A stretch of DNA of 64,000 bases from Puccinia triticina (GCF_026914185.1 NC_070563.1:5415001-5479000); one strand, 5' to 3'. Counted from the stretch's first letter, positions 22,715 through 34,506 are shown. Translations and numbers: made by a program. The notes: generated by a model from the letters alone, not told the origin.

Positions 22715-25700
22715 TTTGTAATTGAGAATTCTGTATGAATACGGGGGGGTAGAATTTTACAATCCTTTTTTTACAAGGCATAAGCCTTGTAAATTGTATC
22801 CATTGTGAAATTACCACAAGCCGGGAGGCATTTATAATTTTGCACACCTACTCCCATATTTTCCACCATTGTGAAACAAGCATTGTAAAAGATACTTTGT
22901 AATTTTTTTGTGCAACGGACTGAAATGTAATTTCACGAGTGATTGTCTTACAAGGATCTCCCTTGTAAAAAATAAGGCTCGCAAAAAAGCTCGTGGGGCC
23001 GAAAAACTTGAAATTAACAAGGGTTCACTTACAAGGGATACATTTTTGTCCTCCCAACAGTCGCAAATTTCTGACCAGGCAAAAAGAAATGAGAATTTTG
23101 CAAGCCATATAAAATTTTGCAAGTGATAAATTGCAAAGCAGGAAACAAAAAAACCAAAAAGAAACCACAGATGACCGCCCACCATCCCTCTCCCAAAACA
23201 CACAAATATGAGTTTAGCAATCAAATCAAGCTTGCAACGCTTGCAAAGCTTTGCGGGTACTTGATCGTGAGCCCACACGTATGGGCTTCTGCTGTCGGTC
23301 GCTAGGTATCTTCACTTTGCCCGAAGTCTTTTGCTCTTCAATCGTTGGGTTGATAGTCGTGCTTGCCTGCCTTCCTTTGATGGGACATTTCTTCTCTTCG
23401 ATATTTGAATCTGCGATCATTGGTTGAGGATTATTAGTCTTCAAGACTTTCAATCGTATCCTGAACTCGCCCAATGCTTTCCGTTTAAGATCACCCGGCT
23501 TTTCCTCTCCAGAGGGGGCGCCAATTGTTGCTTGGGCTGCTCCAGATGGAGAGCTACCAGCTTCTTGAAGTCGTGTGACCTTCTTAGGTCGCCACTTCTT
23601 TTTTTGAGCGGTGGCAACCTCCTTCGCATCCAAGAGTATTTTGGGTGCTTGCTTGTCTGATACCGCCGCGGTATGTTGATCTTCAATTGGCAAATCGTCC
23701 TCATTAAGCGGCAAATTGACCTTCTTAGGTCGCCGGTTCTTTTTGGGAGCGGCGGCAACCTCCTTCCCATCCAATAGTATCGACTTGGGCCCTTGCTTGT
23801 CTGATAGAGCCGCGATTTGTTGATCTTCAATCGGCGAATTAGGCGAATTGTTGAGAAGCATGCCCAGATGGGCAAATGGCAACGATCCAGGCGCTCCCGG
23901 GTGGTCACGAGCGATGTTCGCAATGCTCTTGGAGACGAATTCGTCTTCGCTTGAGCTCCACGGTCGTGAGTAAAACACCCAGCTCGTGTTGGGTGCACGT
24001 CCAGCAATTGTGCTCTGATCTGGACTGATCAGCCGAGCAATCCCACCGTTCTGACGGTCGTCGTGCATCCATACACCCGAGATGCCGCCGAGATTCTTCA
24101 GCATCTTGCACCAGTAATGCGAGCCGTTCCAGAAGCCGCGTGCAAAGAGGGTGTATTTGACACCATGGAACTCCAAGTAGCGGGGAAAATCCAATCCCGC
24201 CATGAAAGTCTGCTGCTCGTCTGACATTTTCTGCTCGTCTTTGTTGAAGATTGTTGAAACTTGAGCAAACAAGTACAAGTGTTGGGGTGCTCCCCCATTC
24301 TCAACGGTCAATACGGACTTTTCAATGATATGGTGAGGTTCGGCTGGCTGTTTTGTCGAAGGGCATGACTTGCAGCAAAGTCCAGAAGTGGAGGCAATGC
24401 CATCCGAGGCCCAAGTCGTAATCAAACCTTGGACCGAACAAGGTTCCATGTTTGCCGCTTCAAACATTTCCTTCTGAATCCGCAACACCGTAACATCTCG
24501 AATTCCACGAGGATGCGGCTGTTCAATGTCTGGTCGAGCTTCACATGTTGCCGTGCGGACTTCGGTGACCATGAAGAGATCTCGAGGAGGATATGAAGTT
24601 TTCGGATTTTTCCTGAGGAACGGATCAATGAGCAAGTCAATGAAAAGATTGGTTGAGCAAAAGACACCGGCGTTGAAACTGCCTGGTGATAACTTGTTGG
24701 CAGTTGAATGGAGGGAATTTTGACCGGCCGTAAGCATAGAACGGATTTGACCAGTCAGAGTCAGTTCCCAGGTGCTCCTTGCATTGAAATGCTTGACAAG
24801 GGTGGTGAAAATGTTGCTCTTGAGGCCATTTGTCCCACGAAGCCAAAGTGGGTTGAACAGGGCATATAGGCTCTCGAGTGCAGCGGCTAACCAGCATCGA
24901 AACTTCCTTGCCGGAGCGTCTGAAGCCGCATAAGAGATGTAGGTAGTCATGGAGTCCTTGATCAAGTTGCGCAATCCGGGAGGCCGGCCTCCGGAATTCT
25001 TAGGGAGCAAGGCGGCGGTAGTGTCAGGAGCTCGACCGTCATTGAGCTCGGCTTTCTTGCGGTTGGCAGGGTTGCGTTTGGGTGGTTTCTGCCAACCAAT
25101 CGACAGAGCTAGGTCTTGCTGCCCTTTATTCTTTGCGCCGTATTCGATCGAAACTCCCCGCATGACAGCGTGCCAGTCGTCTTCAAGGGTCTTGACAAAC
25201 GCATAGAGCTGGGCCATGCCGATTATCAGACACTTTTTACCTTCACTTGAGACTCAAACATGGCAATGGTTAGTCGTTGGTAGAAGGAACTTGAAACAAA
25301 AAGGGAAGAAACAAACCTGATCATGTAATATAGACAATGCATACTCTCTTGTGCATTTGTAGTATCTGGGAGGTTGTCTTTGCCGTTTCCCGAATCAGAG
25401 ATCATCATTTGTTTTGAAGGAAATAAGATAGCCTCGACATCCAGCATGGTCCACCAGTCTAACCAACGTCTTGTTTTTGGGAAGAGCCGTCGTAGCTCGT
25501 CAATCTTCTGGTCATGAGTTGGCTTCCCTGCTTCGGGTAAGACCAAAAGATCGAGGCAGAGCTTCTGGAATTCTGCCTGTGAATCAAATGGACATGTCAG
25601 ACCAGCCGGCTCAAAGAGTAAATCAAGCAGCGTACCTCTTGTTCAGGTGGGACCACGGCCCAATTACGTTTAACACGGGTGACTTGAGCTCGAAAATGCT

Positions 25701-27685
25701 CATGGCACCCTTTCAACTTTGACAGCGCCTGTTGACGATCAGCAACGCTGAATACCTTCATGTAAGCCAAGATGAATCCCTCCCTCTGGGCCAGGGAGAA
25801 GTCGACAACCTGACGGACAAGTGTCTCCCGATCCAAGAAGCTGAAAGAAGGCTGAAGAAACTGATCAAAGAGCGTGGTGAAATGTGCCTGGTAGTATTCG
25901 GCGCTGAGCCCTCGGATCCACGATAATTGGACAGGTATCCAGCGACCGGTCTCCTCGCAGAACATTGAGTTTGATAGTAGATAGCCCATCTCAAACAGCC
26001 TGTAAGTTACGTCAGATAGGAGTCCCCCACTGTATACCTTGTTGTTGTGATTGCAGGTGATCAGACGTTCCGCCATCCACTTGGTTTGGAATGTAAAATG
26101 TTCCACGCCGGGTCTGAAGGACACTGATATGATGAGGAGACCCACACTAGAATCTATGCATCAGCTGCTATTCAACGGGGAAAGTTGTACGCAAACAGAC
26201 TTACTGGTTCCAATGAAACATGTCGCCGACACCAGCACCCCCTTTATCTGGATTGATCCCTAGCTCAGTGAGAATGAGGCGCCGATGGTAATGTAGTCAA
26301 TCACTATTCACAAATGCTTCGTGTATCTTGGTAACACTCTCAAATGGGTTCAAAGGAGCTGTGGGCTTGCCTAACTGCAGAATTCAATCATTTCTTATTG
26401 GATTAGAATCCCGAGCAATGGTGATGAACAAAGATGGCAAAGGAGAACCTACTTTCAGTTTGAAAGCACCTGCACTGGGATTCTTCTTGATCTCATTTTT
26501 CAGCTTAAGTTTTGATAGGGGGTCTGGCTTTTTTGGAGCTGGCCAAGGGTGGTTGTGAGTGCCGTGGTGACGGAGAATGGCCCAGCCAGTTAGCTTGTTT
26601 TCATCAAATTGGATGAGGGTGTTCTTGCAGGCTTGATGTCCAACCTTTCCGGGGAATTTTCCGGCGGAACCGGGGCATTTTGGATCCCTATTGGCCATTG
26701 TGTCAGCAGGGAAAACAGATAAGCTGCAACTAAGAAATGAATGAGATGAAATACGTCTCCAAATATTCCTCGATCGCACCCTTGGCAGTTGGCGGAGACC
26801 CCACCCACTGGCAACCTGGTTGATTGCAGATAAGAGCCCCAAGGCAATACATTCGGACACCTTTCCAGGACCTATCGGCTCACCAATCAACACTCGTAGT
26901 CTTGGGGAATCCTACATGCCCAAAGTTGTGGATGGTCATCTCTGGGGTTTTGACAAAGATGGTCTGGCGGTTAGGATATAATGGATACCCTTCGTCATCT
27001 AGAGTGCAGTTGTGGTCAATAAAAGTTTGTTCATTTCCAGAAGGGGCAAAGAAAATTTTTCTGCCATTTATTGGCTCGTTGTCAGGGTCTTTGGGAGGAG
27101 AGTGCGGCTGGGATAAATCTTTGTGATTGCTACCGCTGTCCGACATGGCTGGAATAATCACAGACTTGAAGAGGTGAAAATAGAAGCCCAGAAGGATGGA
27201 TAAATCAGCCAATGCGGTAAACACAGAGGTGGAGGCGGAGTGAATGAGGTGGGGGGACAGACCTATAAGTGGCTGGGCATCCATTGTAATCAAACTGTTG
27301 AGGCGTGCAAATTTCAACCATCATCGTGAGGGGGTATGTTTTTCCGGCCGAATACAGGCTTGTAAAACAAGGCTCGTAACCTGTACGCCGGAAAACTACA
27401 TATTGTGTTGGAATGTTGATATTCCAGGTGTGGTGTCACGAGGTTTGTGAAACATGCAGTGTAATATTACATAACTCTCCTGTACACAGTATGTTTACAA
27501 CGTATGTATTACAATGTATGATTTACGAGGGCTGAGAAAAGTCCGAAAGCCCTGGAAAAATATGTTTTACACCATACTTCCTGTAAAATTCCAACCCATA
27601 CGTTTCACAAGTCATAAGCCTTGTGAAACAAGTTTTGTAAAATTCATGAACCTGTATGAATACATCTCCATGAACCATCCATTCT
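22715..27685 (-). mobile_element. Mutator-like DNA transposon (approximate ends)
   Basis: The transposase gene is bracketed by related AT-rich ends. Left, ctgtatgaatac is followed by gaattttacaa-type sequence and the palindrome caaggcataagccttg. Right, in inverted order, cacaagtcataagccttgtg, then ttttgtaaaattc and ctgtatgaatac. Many short TTGTAAAA/TTTTACAA motifs crowd both subterminal zones (22,740-23,130 and 27,340-27,650). Imperfect inverted ends with subterminal repeats fit a Mutator-like element. I could not identify a 9-bp target duplication, so the limits are good to tens of bases only. Confidence 0.55.
23226..27146 (-). CDS. Mutator-like transposase with WRKY/GCM1-type zinc finger and DUB-like C-terminus, multi-exon
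   Basis: Likely start ATG 27146 (MSDSGSNHK). Exon blocks read downward: 26,880-27,146; 26,384-26,800; 25,597-26,145; 25,337-25,546; 23,226-25,248. The second has a Cys/His finger ending GWAILRHHGTHNHPWP, as in WRKY-GCM1 fingers of MULE transposases. The core has Asp in SDVTYRLFEMGY, Asp in VVDFSLAQREGF, the LKGCHEHF box and Glu in LPDTTNAQESMH: a DDE arrangement with the C-x2-H typical of Mutator. One intron (GTTTGT...CTCAAG) clearly joins QESMHCLYYMI to SEGKKC. The last exon adds about 660 residues: NDGRAPDTTAALL, then a stretch with GSHYWCKML, GVWMHDD and TSWVFYSR resembling the His-box end of ubiquitin-specific proteases, without an obvious catalytic Cys. A basic tail has two copies of a 46-residue repeat with RRPKKV/RPKKV (AT-hook-like). 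Exon joints other than the one named are approximate. Confidence 0.72.
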
Positions 27686-27933
27686 ACACTCTTTCATGAC
27701 ACAAGTCCAAGTCTCACGCAAAGATAAACCGAGTTTCATTGGTAAAATGTTTGGAATGGGTCCCAATCCTTGGACTCAAGTTCCAAGTTGTGTATTTTTT
27801 GGAACATCTTCTCATGAAGACCCCATGATGCCGGTGGGCCGGCTTACAACTCACCCAATAAAAAGATCAGCTCGCCCGGCGCTAACCACAACAAAAAAGT
27901 AGCCAGTGCCATCAATCAATCTCTTGACCAATC
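27686..27933. other. Short spacer, likely promoter of the next gene
   Basis: Lies between the Mutator-like element and a secreted-protein gene. No coding exon recognised; likely 5' flank. Confidence 0.4.
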
Positions 27934-29123
27934 ATGTGGCTTCCTCATTATTTACTTGTTTTTGTCTCGATTAGCCAGCTCATGATCAACACCGGCGCCA
28001 TCCTTGATCGCTTCAGTACATCAAGCCTTCTTTGGCTTCCGGATGAATTTGAGCAGAGCTCCTCAAAGCGTCTGAACATCTTTCGGTCCAAGCAGAGCTC
28101 CTCAAAGTGTCTGAACATCTTTTGGTCCAAGCAGAGCGAAGATTTGGCGTCACACTTAGGTATGTTCTCACCTTGCTCAACGGGTCCAAATCTTGACCGG
28201 AGCTTCCTGTGCATCATTTAATCAATTTTCTCTCTTGAATCTCACCTCTTACGGATGTGCACGAAGACGACATTTCCTACTTCCAGAACCGCTTCAGAAC
28301 TCTAGATTTCAACAAAAAGTTAAAGCTTGTGAATCAAGTGTCAACCCATCTTCTGCGCCACAAATCTATGCCTCTGGAACATCTACAGCATTGGTGCAAA
28401 GTACTGGTCGATGAAGAGGCTCCACATGAGGAATTCCAAATCACTACGGCAATTCTCTATACTTTTTATAATCTGCTACTGAAGTATCACGGCAAGGAAG
28501 AATTCACGGGGCCAATCAATTTGATGGTGAAACAAGTCGAATCAAAATTACCTGGTTGGTATACATATGATCCAAAGTTCCAATGGGCGCAGGGTATGTC
28601 TTTAATATTATTCAACTGAATTGTCTTTTCTTTTGGGATGAGATTTACGTTCTAAAATCTTATTTCGGAAAAAAACTTGAAGAACAAAGCAGAAATTTTG
28701 GGCTGATTCTGATCATGTTTTATTAAATACGGTTATCATTCAGGCACATGGGAAGAACTCCACGAACTGTTACTCCATGAACCAAGGTTGAAAAAACTAA
28801 CAAAAGCAATAAATGAGCAAGACCAAGAATATATTGACACTAACTTGCACCAAATCATGCGAGATATCTTCTCAGACCCACCTCCTAAAGACATCTCTAC
28901 TCAGACTAGATTGGCCTCCATAGCTGTACTCTTTCATCTGCTGCCTACGAGGGACAAGGTAGTTTCTAAACTCATTCTTTCACTCAGATGGTGCCATAAA
29001 CTAGAACTCTGGCGAACCCACTACCACCCCAGCTTCTTATTTGATCATGAGAAAAAACTACTAGAAATTTTGCCACGATTAGCTCGAAAAAATCTCTTTT
29101 CCCTCATCCCTAGATCCTCATGA
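27934..29123 (+). CDS. Predicted secreted protein, rust-specific type, 3 exons
   Basis: Exons 27934-28159, 28267-28593 and 28744-29123 give 310 residues with consistent phases (donors GTATGT twice; acceptors CGAAG and TTCAG). The N-terminus MWLPHYLLVFVSISQLMINTG is a good signal peptide. Exon 1 carries a perfect-register 39-bp tandem duplication (28054-28092, 28093-28131) that encodes QSSSKRLNIFRSK then QSSSKCLNIFWSK. The mature protein is helical, Leu/His/Lys-rich, with no domain I know. A central stretch (ILYTFYNLLLKYHGKEEF) resembles VQFYVELLISSKGEHLGG of the secreted protein at 54549, suggesting one family. An effector role is inference only. The second acceptor is pyrimidine-poor and is the weakest joint. 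Confidence 0.6.
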
Positions 29124-30769
29124 TCAATTATCTCATTGTCTGAAACCAATTCTTTTCATAGTCTAAATTTCATATCATCATAAATTTTGATCGGCATCTG
29201 TCATGGTAGCCATAAAACCCAACATCTAGTGGTTTATCTTCTTTTATTTGCAGTATCTCATTTAGTCTGACACACAAAAAAGCACCCAGTCTGACACAAA
29301 AAAGCACCACCCCGGGCTTCACTCTTGATGGATTCCCTCGGTCGCAGGTGGGGAGAGGTGTAAGAGCGGGGGGCAGTTGGCCTGCGTTCCCCGGTCCAAG
29401 AGCACATGCCACAGCAGTCGCGGCTCAGAACCAATTATGGACTGGCAGTTCAAGCCGCAATCCAACAGACAGATCACTCCTCCAGCACCACCCACCACCC
29501 TTGTTCTGGTCATCAATAGCAACGGTGGGCCGCTACGCTAAACTATTGGCTATTTTAGCGTTGCGTAGTTCCTGACACAGTGGTGTTAGCTGTAGCTCCC
29601 ACTACACTAACGGTGTGGCTAGCAGACAACTACAAATTGTACAATTCTTGTAAATTTACCTAGAACTGGCTGAAAATTGAAGTTTCTAGAGGCCTAGATA
29701 AAGATTCTCAAGGGAAATTATACTGGTGCATATTAACAGGCACACAAGTATTGCCTTGCTCCTGGAGGAAGCTTGAGGAATAATTCAAAACCTGGTCTGA
29801 GAACTCCAATGTGAACAGTCAATGCTTCAATTTGCAGACAAATCCCAGTGTGGGCAATACCTTTTGTCTTGTAGATTCATCATCTTCACATCTTTTCCAC
29901 AACCATAATTTCCTGTTAAATTTCTCCTTTTCATAGCATTATTTCATCACAGGTACCTTTGTTTCCATGTGCATGGTGCAACAAAATGGTGTTGATTGCT
30001 TGTATCACATGTTCCTTCAGTAGAACCAGTTGTGAGCTAAAACTCCTGCACAGTGGACCTGCTGGATCCTGACCACTCAAAATCATTTGAACTGGGACAG
30101 CAAGATGGGCAAAAATATGTGATTAAAATCATCAAAAAAACTTGTGTCCGGGAGCTTGAAGGTTGACACAAGTGAACTACGGCCGCGTGGGAAAACTTGG
30201 ATTGGCTGAGCATCCCCCTGTTTCCACAATGAGTTTTTTTTTTCTAATGTCATGTCCACCCTCACATTTGTGCAAAAATTGGGGTGGAAATTTACAAGCA
30301 GCTTGCGCATGTACCCAGAATTTATGAGCAGTGTGTGCTTTTCATCACGCTGGGAGAGTCACATCTCAATGACAACCACATTCTGGTAATCTGCTGGGAT
30401 TTTGCAAGCTTTCCGGACAGTACATACTGCCTACCAATCTCAGAAAAGCTGTCAGCTGGCTACTATGTCAGAGCCACCGTGACATAATATCAAAAGCAAA
30501 CATGAAATATCATTACATAAGAAAGAGACATTATTACTACCATTACTTATACTTACACATATAAAACCCGGAATATTATTCCATATTCTTAATCTAAGCC
30601 AAATTTAACCTAGGGTACCTCACTTCAAGGTACCCTTAATTGTTATTCCTTCCTTGTGTAGATTGCCTTCAAAGTTTAACAGGTGCACCACGTCCCGTGT
30701 GAATGCACCTGTATGCTTATATACATATGTACATATGCTTATAACACTCCAATAACCATGAAACTGAAG
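29124..30769. other. Intergenic, no gene seen
   Basis: Many stops in all frames. Scattered foldable patches, such as cgctacgctaaac...gcgttgcgtag near 29,530-29,570. Nothing further supportable. Confidence 0.5.
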
Positions 30770-31497
30770 TGTTATGTTTGGTTTAGAAGATAGCCCAACT
30801 TAGGTTGAGTTAAAACCAAACCCGCGTGCTGCGCACTTGGCCCAAAGACGGCACAGAGCTCCAAAAATGAATGAAACCCCAAAAGGGCTACCTGTACATT
30901 ACAGCACGCCCACCAGGGAAGTAATGACAGCAAGTCTGCCCTTCCACCGCCATGTGAAACACTACACACATTACATAATCTGTACATATGTAATGATGTC
31001 ACATGGATGTAAACAGAATATTCCTGACACAGCAGAAGGACTAGTACATGCACAGTACACTAGATTGGGAAATACTGTGGCCCATTCTGGAACAAATGGC
31101 CACCTGTCTCAGCCCCTTCTGTACCACACATGTAGCAAGGTTGAACTGGGTATCAAAATACTGATTTAGTCTCCCTTGGCACACTCCCAAAGGGTTTCAA
31201 GCCTCTATGGCGCCATCAACACGGCAAAAAACCTGTTTGCAGGCGCCCACAAGTTGGCCAGTGCCCCTGAGGCTCCCCTGGGCGCCCCAGAGGGCTGCAA
31301 AAGGTATTTAAAGAGCCCTCTGTCCGCCCAAAAAGCCCTTTCATCATGCTATTACACCTACTTTGATTATTACCCGCTTCCAACACGTGCTCAACGTGAA
31401 GGATGTCTCCACTTAACCAATTGGAGGAGAATCCCTGTGTATACTGGCCACACTGTGGAGAAACCCATTAGTTGAGTTTGAATCACCAGATCTAACA
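30770..31497. mobile_element. Possible solo LTR, about 728 bp
   Basis: Starts TGTTATG and ends TCTAACA, with short inverted ends TGTTA/TAACA. It contains a promoter-like ggtatttaaagagccc at about 31,300 followed by a GC-rich downstream block, like a retroelement LTR. No matching 5-bp target duplication found (tgaag against tgatt), so this is a candidate only. Confidence 0.3.
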
Positions 31498-32030
31498 TGA
31501 TTTGATACATATCAGATCAATATGAGTTCAGTATAAACATAAGACTGGCCCAAAATTCAGTTACAAATGAGGCAATGGTTCATATCACTTCTAGAGAGAC
31601 ATGACAGTCTGGCACTCTCTGGAGAGTGCAACACATTCCCCCCCTGGTGACACCAATCTGAATGGTTTTGGAACCATTTTGCCCTCCTGTACTTGTTGCT
31701 GTGGAGTGAAAAATCACACACCAATCAGACATTTTTCAGAACAGAGGGGTATTTGCGGCGGAGCAATTTATGAACTGTGTCATCCTTGTGTACCCAGCCA
31801 AAATTCAGTTCTCCTGCTCTTGTGCAAATACTCAAATTTTTGCACTTCTGATATTTTCTTTAGGGTCGGCCTAAAGGCACGCCAAAAGATTACTCAAAGC
31901 ACACCATGTTTTTGGCGTGCAGGGGTGGGTACACCAAGAAAATTGGTGTGAACTGCCAAAAAATGCCAAATTATTGGCGCATCGGGACGCGTACGCCAAA
32001 AATTTTAGTGTACGGTTCCCAGCACACCAA
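31498..32030. other. Repeat-like non-coding DNA
   Basis: Contains ctctctggagagtgc near 31,616 followed by a cccctggtg block, which recurs in diverged form near 48,960 (tttctggagagtgcg...cccctggtg), so part of it is a dispersed repeat. Also several ggcgtgc/gcacgcc motifs near 31,910-32,030. Confidence 0.4.
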
Positions 32031-32145
32031 CACCAGGAAAAAACAATGATAACTTGCCTACAAGTGACATGAGAAAGTACAAAGGCCCCTTTTTACTTTG
32101 TTATGTCACTTGCAGACAAGTGATGATTGTTTTTTCCTGGTGCAA
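32031..32145. repeat. Near-perfect hairpin of about 115 bp
   Basis: caccaggaaaaaacaat at the left end pairs with attgttttttcctggtg at the right end. Pairing continues inward through the caagtgacat / atgtcacttg pair around a roughly 30-bp loop. Looks like a small fold-back MITE or an RNA hairpin source. Confidence 0.7.
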
Positions 32146-32409
32146 TTTTGCAGGTAAAATTGGTGTGCCTGCCTCAGGATGCCAAAAATTGGGGCATAGA
32201 AAATTGGCACGCCCACCCTTTGGGCGTTCAACCAATCCGCACGCCCACCCTTTGGGCATGCAACCAATCCGCACGCTCAATAAAATGGTGTGCTCACGCT
32301 TTTTTGCCAAGAGGGAAGTTCCTCCCGGCAAGCTTGTATGTGTATAACTCGCCAAGAGGGACTCTGCTTCTGGCATGTAGAGGTAGTATATGTTGGTACA
32401 CCTCACACC

Positions 32410-32485
32410 TGTGGATATAGCTGATCAACGGTAGAGCAACCCAGCATGCATTGGGGAGATGCGGGTTCGATTCCCCCTGTCCGCA
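32410..32485 (+). tRNA. Degenerate tRNA-like sequence (pseudo-tRNA or SINE head)
   Basis: A seven-base acceptor pairs with wobbles (tgtggat with gtccgca). An A-box-like tagct...caacggtagagc carries about three extra bases in the D loop. The B box ggttcgattcc is perfect. The T stem has one C-C mismatch, and the anticodon loop lacks U33 in every alignment I tried, so the anticodon cannot be called safely (ATG, TGC or GCA depending on loop register). The flanks are repetitive cgccaagaggga...cggcgagctgg hairpins, which fits a tRNA-derived SINE or pseudogene rather than a working tRNA. Confidence 0.45.
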
Positions 32486-32509
32486 CTATTCCTTTTACTC
32501 GCTCTACAT

Positions 32510-32685
32510 GGCAAGCTGGTATGCATATACCAGCTCGCCAAGAGGGAATCCCCTCCCGGCGAGCTGGTATCAAGAGGGGAATCTCCTCCTGGCGAGCTCC
32601 TCTCTTGGTGAGCTGGTTGTGTATACCAGCTCTCCAAGAGGGACTCTCCCCCCGGCGAGCTTGTATACCAGATTGCCAGGATGGG
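32510..32685. repeat. Short hairpin repeats
   Basis: Several imperfect copies of ctcgccaagaggga...cccggcgagctggtat, each able to fold on itself. Adjacent copies also occur at about 32,310-32,370. Confidence 0.6.
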
Positions 32686-32937
32686 AGAGTTCTTGGGGGG
32701 ACTCTCCTACCAAAGATTTCTCTTGGAGAGCTGGTAAAAATCCATCTGCAGGCAATCTACAAAATCGCCTGGAAGGACACCCTTCCTTTGGGCTGGCTCG
32801 CCGGGAGGAATAGAGTTCTTGGGGGGACTCTCGTACCAAAGATTTCTCTTGGAGAGCTGGTAAAAATCCATCTGCAGGCAATCTACAAAATCGCCTGGAA
32901 GGACACCCTTCCTTTGTGCTGGCTCGCCGGGAGGAAT
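32686..32937 (+). repeat. 126-bp tandem duplication
   Basis: 32686-32811 is repeated at 32812-32937 with only a few differences. Each copy runs from agagttcttgggggg to gctggctcgccgggaggaat. The period is a multiple of three, so chance frames on both strands stay open through both copies. Confidence 0.9.
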
Positions 32938-34345
32938 ATGTAACTCTTGGCAATCTAGAACTTTGACCTGCCCAACCTCTCCAGCTCGCCAAGAGCTCTC
33001 CAGGCAAGGAAAAATTACCTCCATCTCACTGAGAGATCTTGGCCAGCTGGAATTTTACCGGAGCACCAGCATTGGCGTGCTAAGCCTGGGGACGCCAAAA
33101 ATGTTGGCATGCCCAGCTTGTATAAACCAACATTTTTTGGGGGATTGGTGTCAATGGTCTCGTACACCTGCAGACTTGGCGTATGGGAGTTCTCACACCA
33201 TTATTTTTGGCGTAGTTGAGCTACACACCATTCAAATATGGCATGCCCGCTGTTATGAATGAGAAGTGGGCTGTGATCTTTGGAAGGGCTGGATATTTAG
33301 TGGGTGTTCAGCAAGATCTGGGTAGGTTGAGTTGTTTGGAAGATTGTTTGGGTCATGAACACATACATAGTTGGTGCATCCTGTGAGGCATAAAAGTAAA
33401 AAAAAAAAAAAAATGAAAATTTCAAATTCAACCCCCGCCCCCCCCCCCCCCCCCCCTCAAAGCATGCTTTTTGGGAGACACTGTATCTGTTTCTGCCTGC
33501 TAGGTTCAAAAAGCAGAGGAAAGGGGCCATTTCTGTGAGCCATGTGGGTGATTTTGGCTTGTGTTCTGGCTCTAATCATACAATAAAGATGTATCAAATA
33601 CATTTTTATGTTTTTCTGTAACAAGTTAGGGTTTACAGATGTGTATGGTTGGTCCTGGTGGATATACAATTTTGTTTCCTTTGTTTTGATGGGGAATGCC
33701 ATGTTGATATTTATTTCAATTTATCACCAGTTAAATGAAAACCTGTCTTGGTTTGCATAATATTATTTCTTGCACTTTCAGCAGGTCATATTTTTCCACA
33801 TCTCCACTCTCTACAGAATAAAATTGACAGTAAAATCATCAGTTTATTTCAATTCCTTCTGATTATCATTTGGTGTATTAAATTATCAACTGCCCCAAGT
33901 GCCATCCACATAGGCAAAAATTGGAATTTTTCATTAAATGGATTCAAGAAGAATCCTGGTTGTCCAAGTGGTGAATATCACTATTTATTCAAAAATTAGA
34001 TACTTAGAGTTTTACATGCATACTGATTAAATCTTTAAGCATTATGATCAAAGCACTTAAAAGAGAACACAGAAATAAATTACCAAATTTACTTTCCCTA
34101 AACTGTTTATCAGGCAGAAATAACATCCTACTTGGGGATCTTACATCTGATGCAAGAGGTCAGTTCTTCCCTCAGATAATAAAAGGGATCTTATTTTTCA
34201 CTTGGTCTGATGATATCAAATTTTTGAGGGCATAGATTTAAGGAATAGTTGGGACCAAAACCAAGGTAAGCTTCTTTTGTTCATTTTCTTGAAGTCCTCA
34301 GGATTTTTTGCTGTATAGTTGATTCACAATGTTATTGATTCACAG
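32938..34345. other. Intergenic with low-complexity tract and weak exon-like pieces
   Basis: An A-run at about 33,398-33,413 is followed by a C-run at about 33,429-33,456. From 33,780 to 34,235 two exon-like open pieces (33,784-33,999 and 34,044-34,235) have no recognisable motif; they could belong with the piece at 34,346 as remnants of a gene. Confidence 0.3.
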
Positions 34346-34506
34346 ATAAGGTTAAATTACTTCATAATAATTCAAAGCAGGTAGATAGATGCCAAAAAGA
34401 ACTTGAAAGGCAGTTTCAATGGCTTTTGAAGAAGAAGAGGACAAATGATTTTGATTATGTAGAACTGGCTGAGATAATGAAACTATTTGAAGAATCAAAA
34501 AAATAA
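34346..34506 (+). pseudogene. Exon-like fragment of an unknown gene
   Basis: After a TTCACAG acceptor the frame is open for about 53 codons to a TAA (34504-34506), with a charged helical sequence (CQKELERQFQWLLKKK, FDYVELAEIMKLFEE). No start codon and no clearly connected upstream exon, so I treat it as a gene end or relic of unknown family. Confidence 0.3.

Noticed and set aside
30770..31497. Full-length retrotransposon at the candidate LTR
   Set aside because: No second LTR, no gag or pol sequence nearby and no clean target duplication; kept only as a low-confidence solo-LTR candidate.
32410..32485. A functional tRNA gene
   Set aside because: No U33 in any loop register, a T-stem mismatch and a swollen D loop; kept only as a degenerate tRNA-like sequence.
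33398..33456. A-run followed by C-run as a possible retroposon tail
   Set aside because: No retroposed body upstream and no target duplication found; simple low-complexity DNA is enough.
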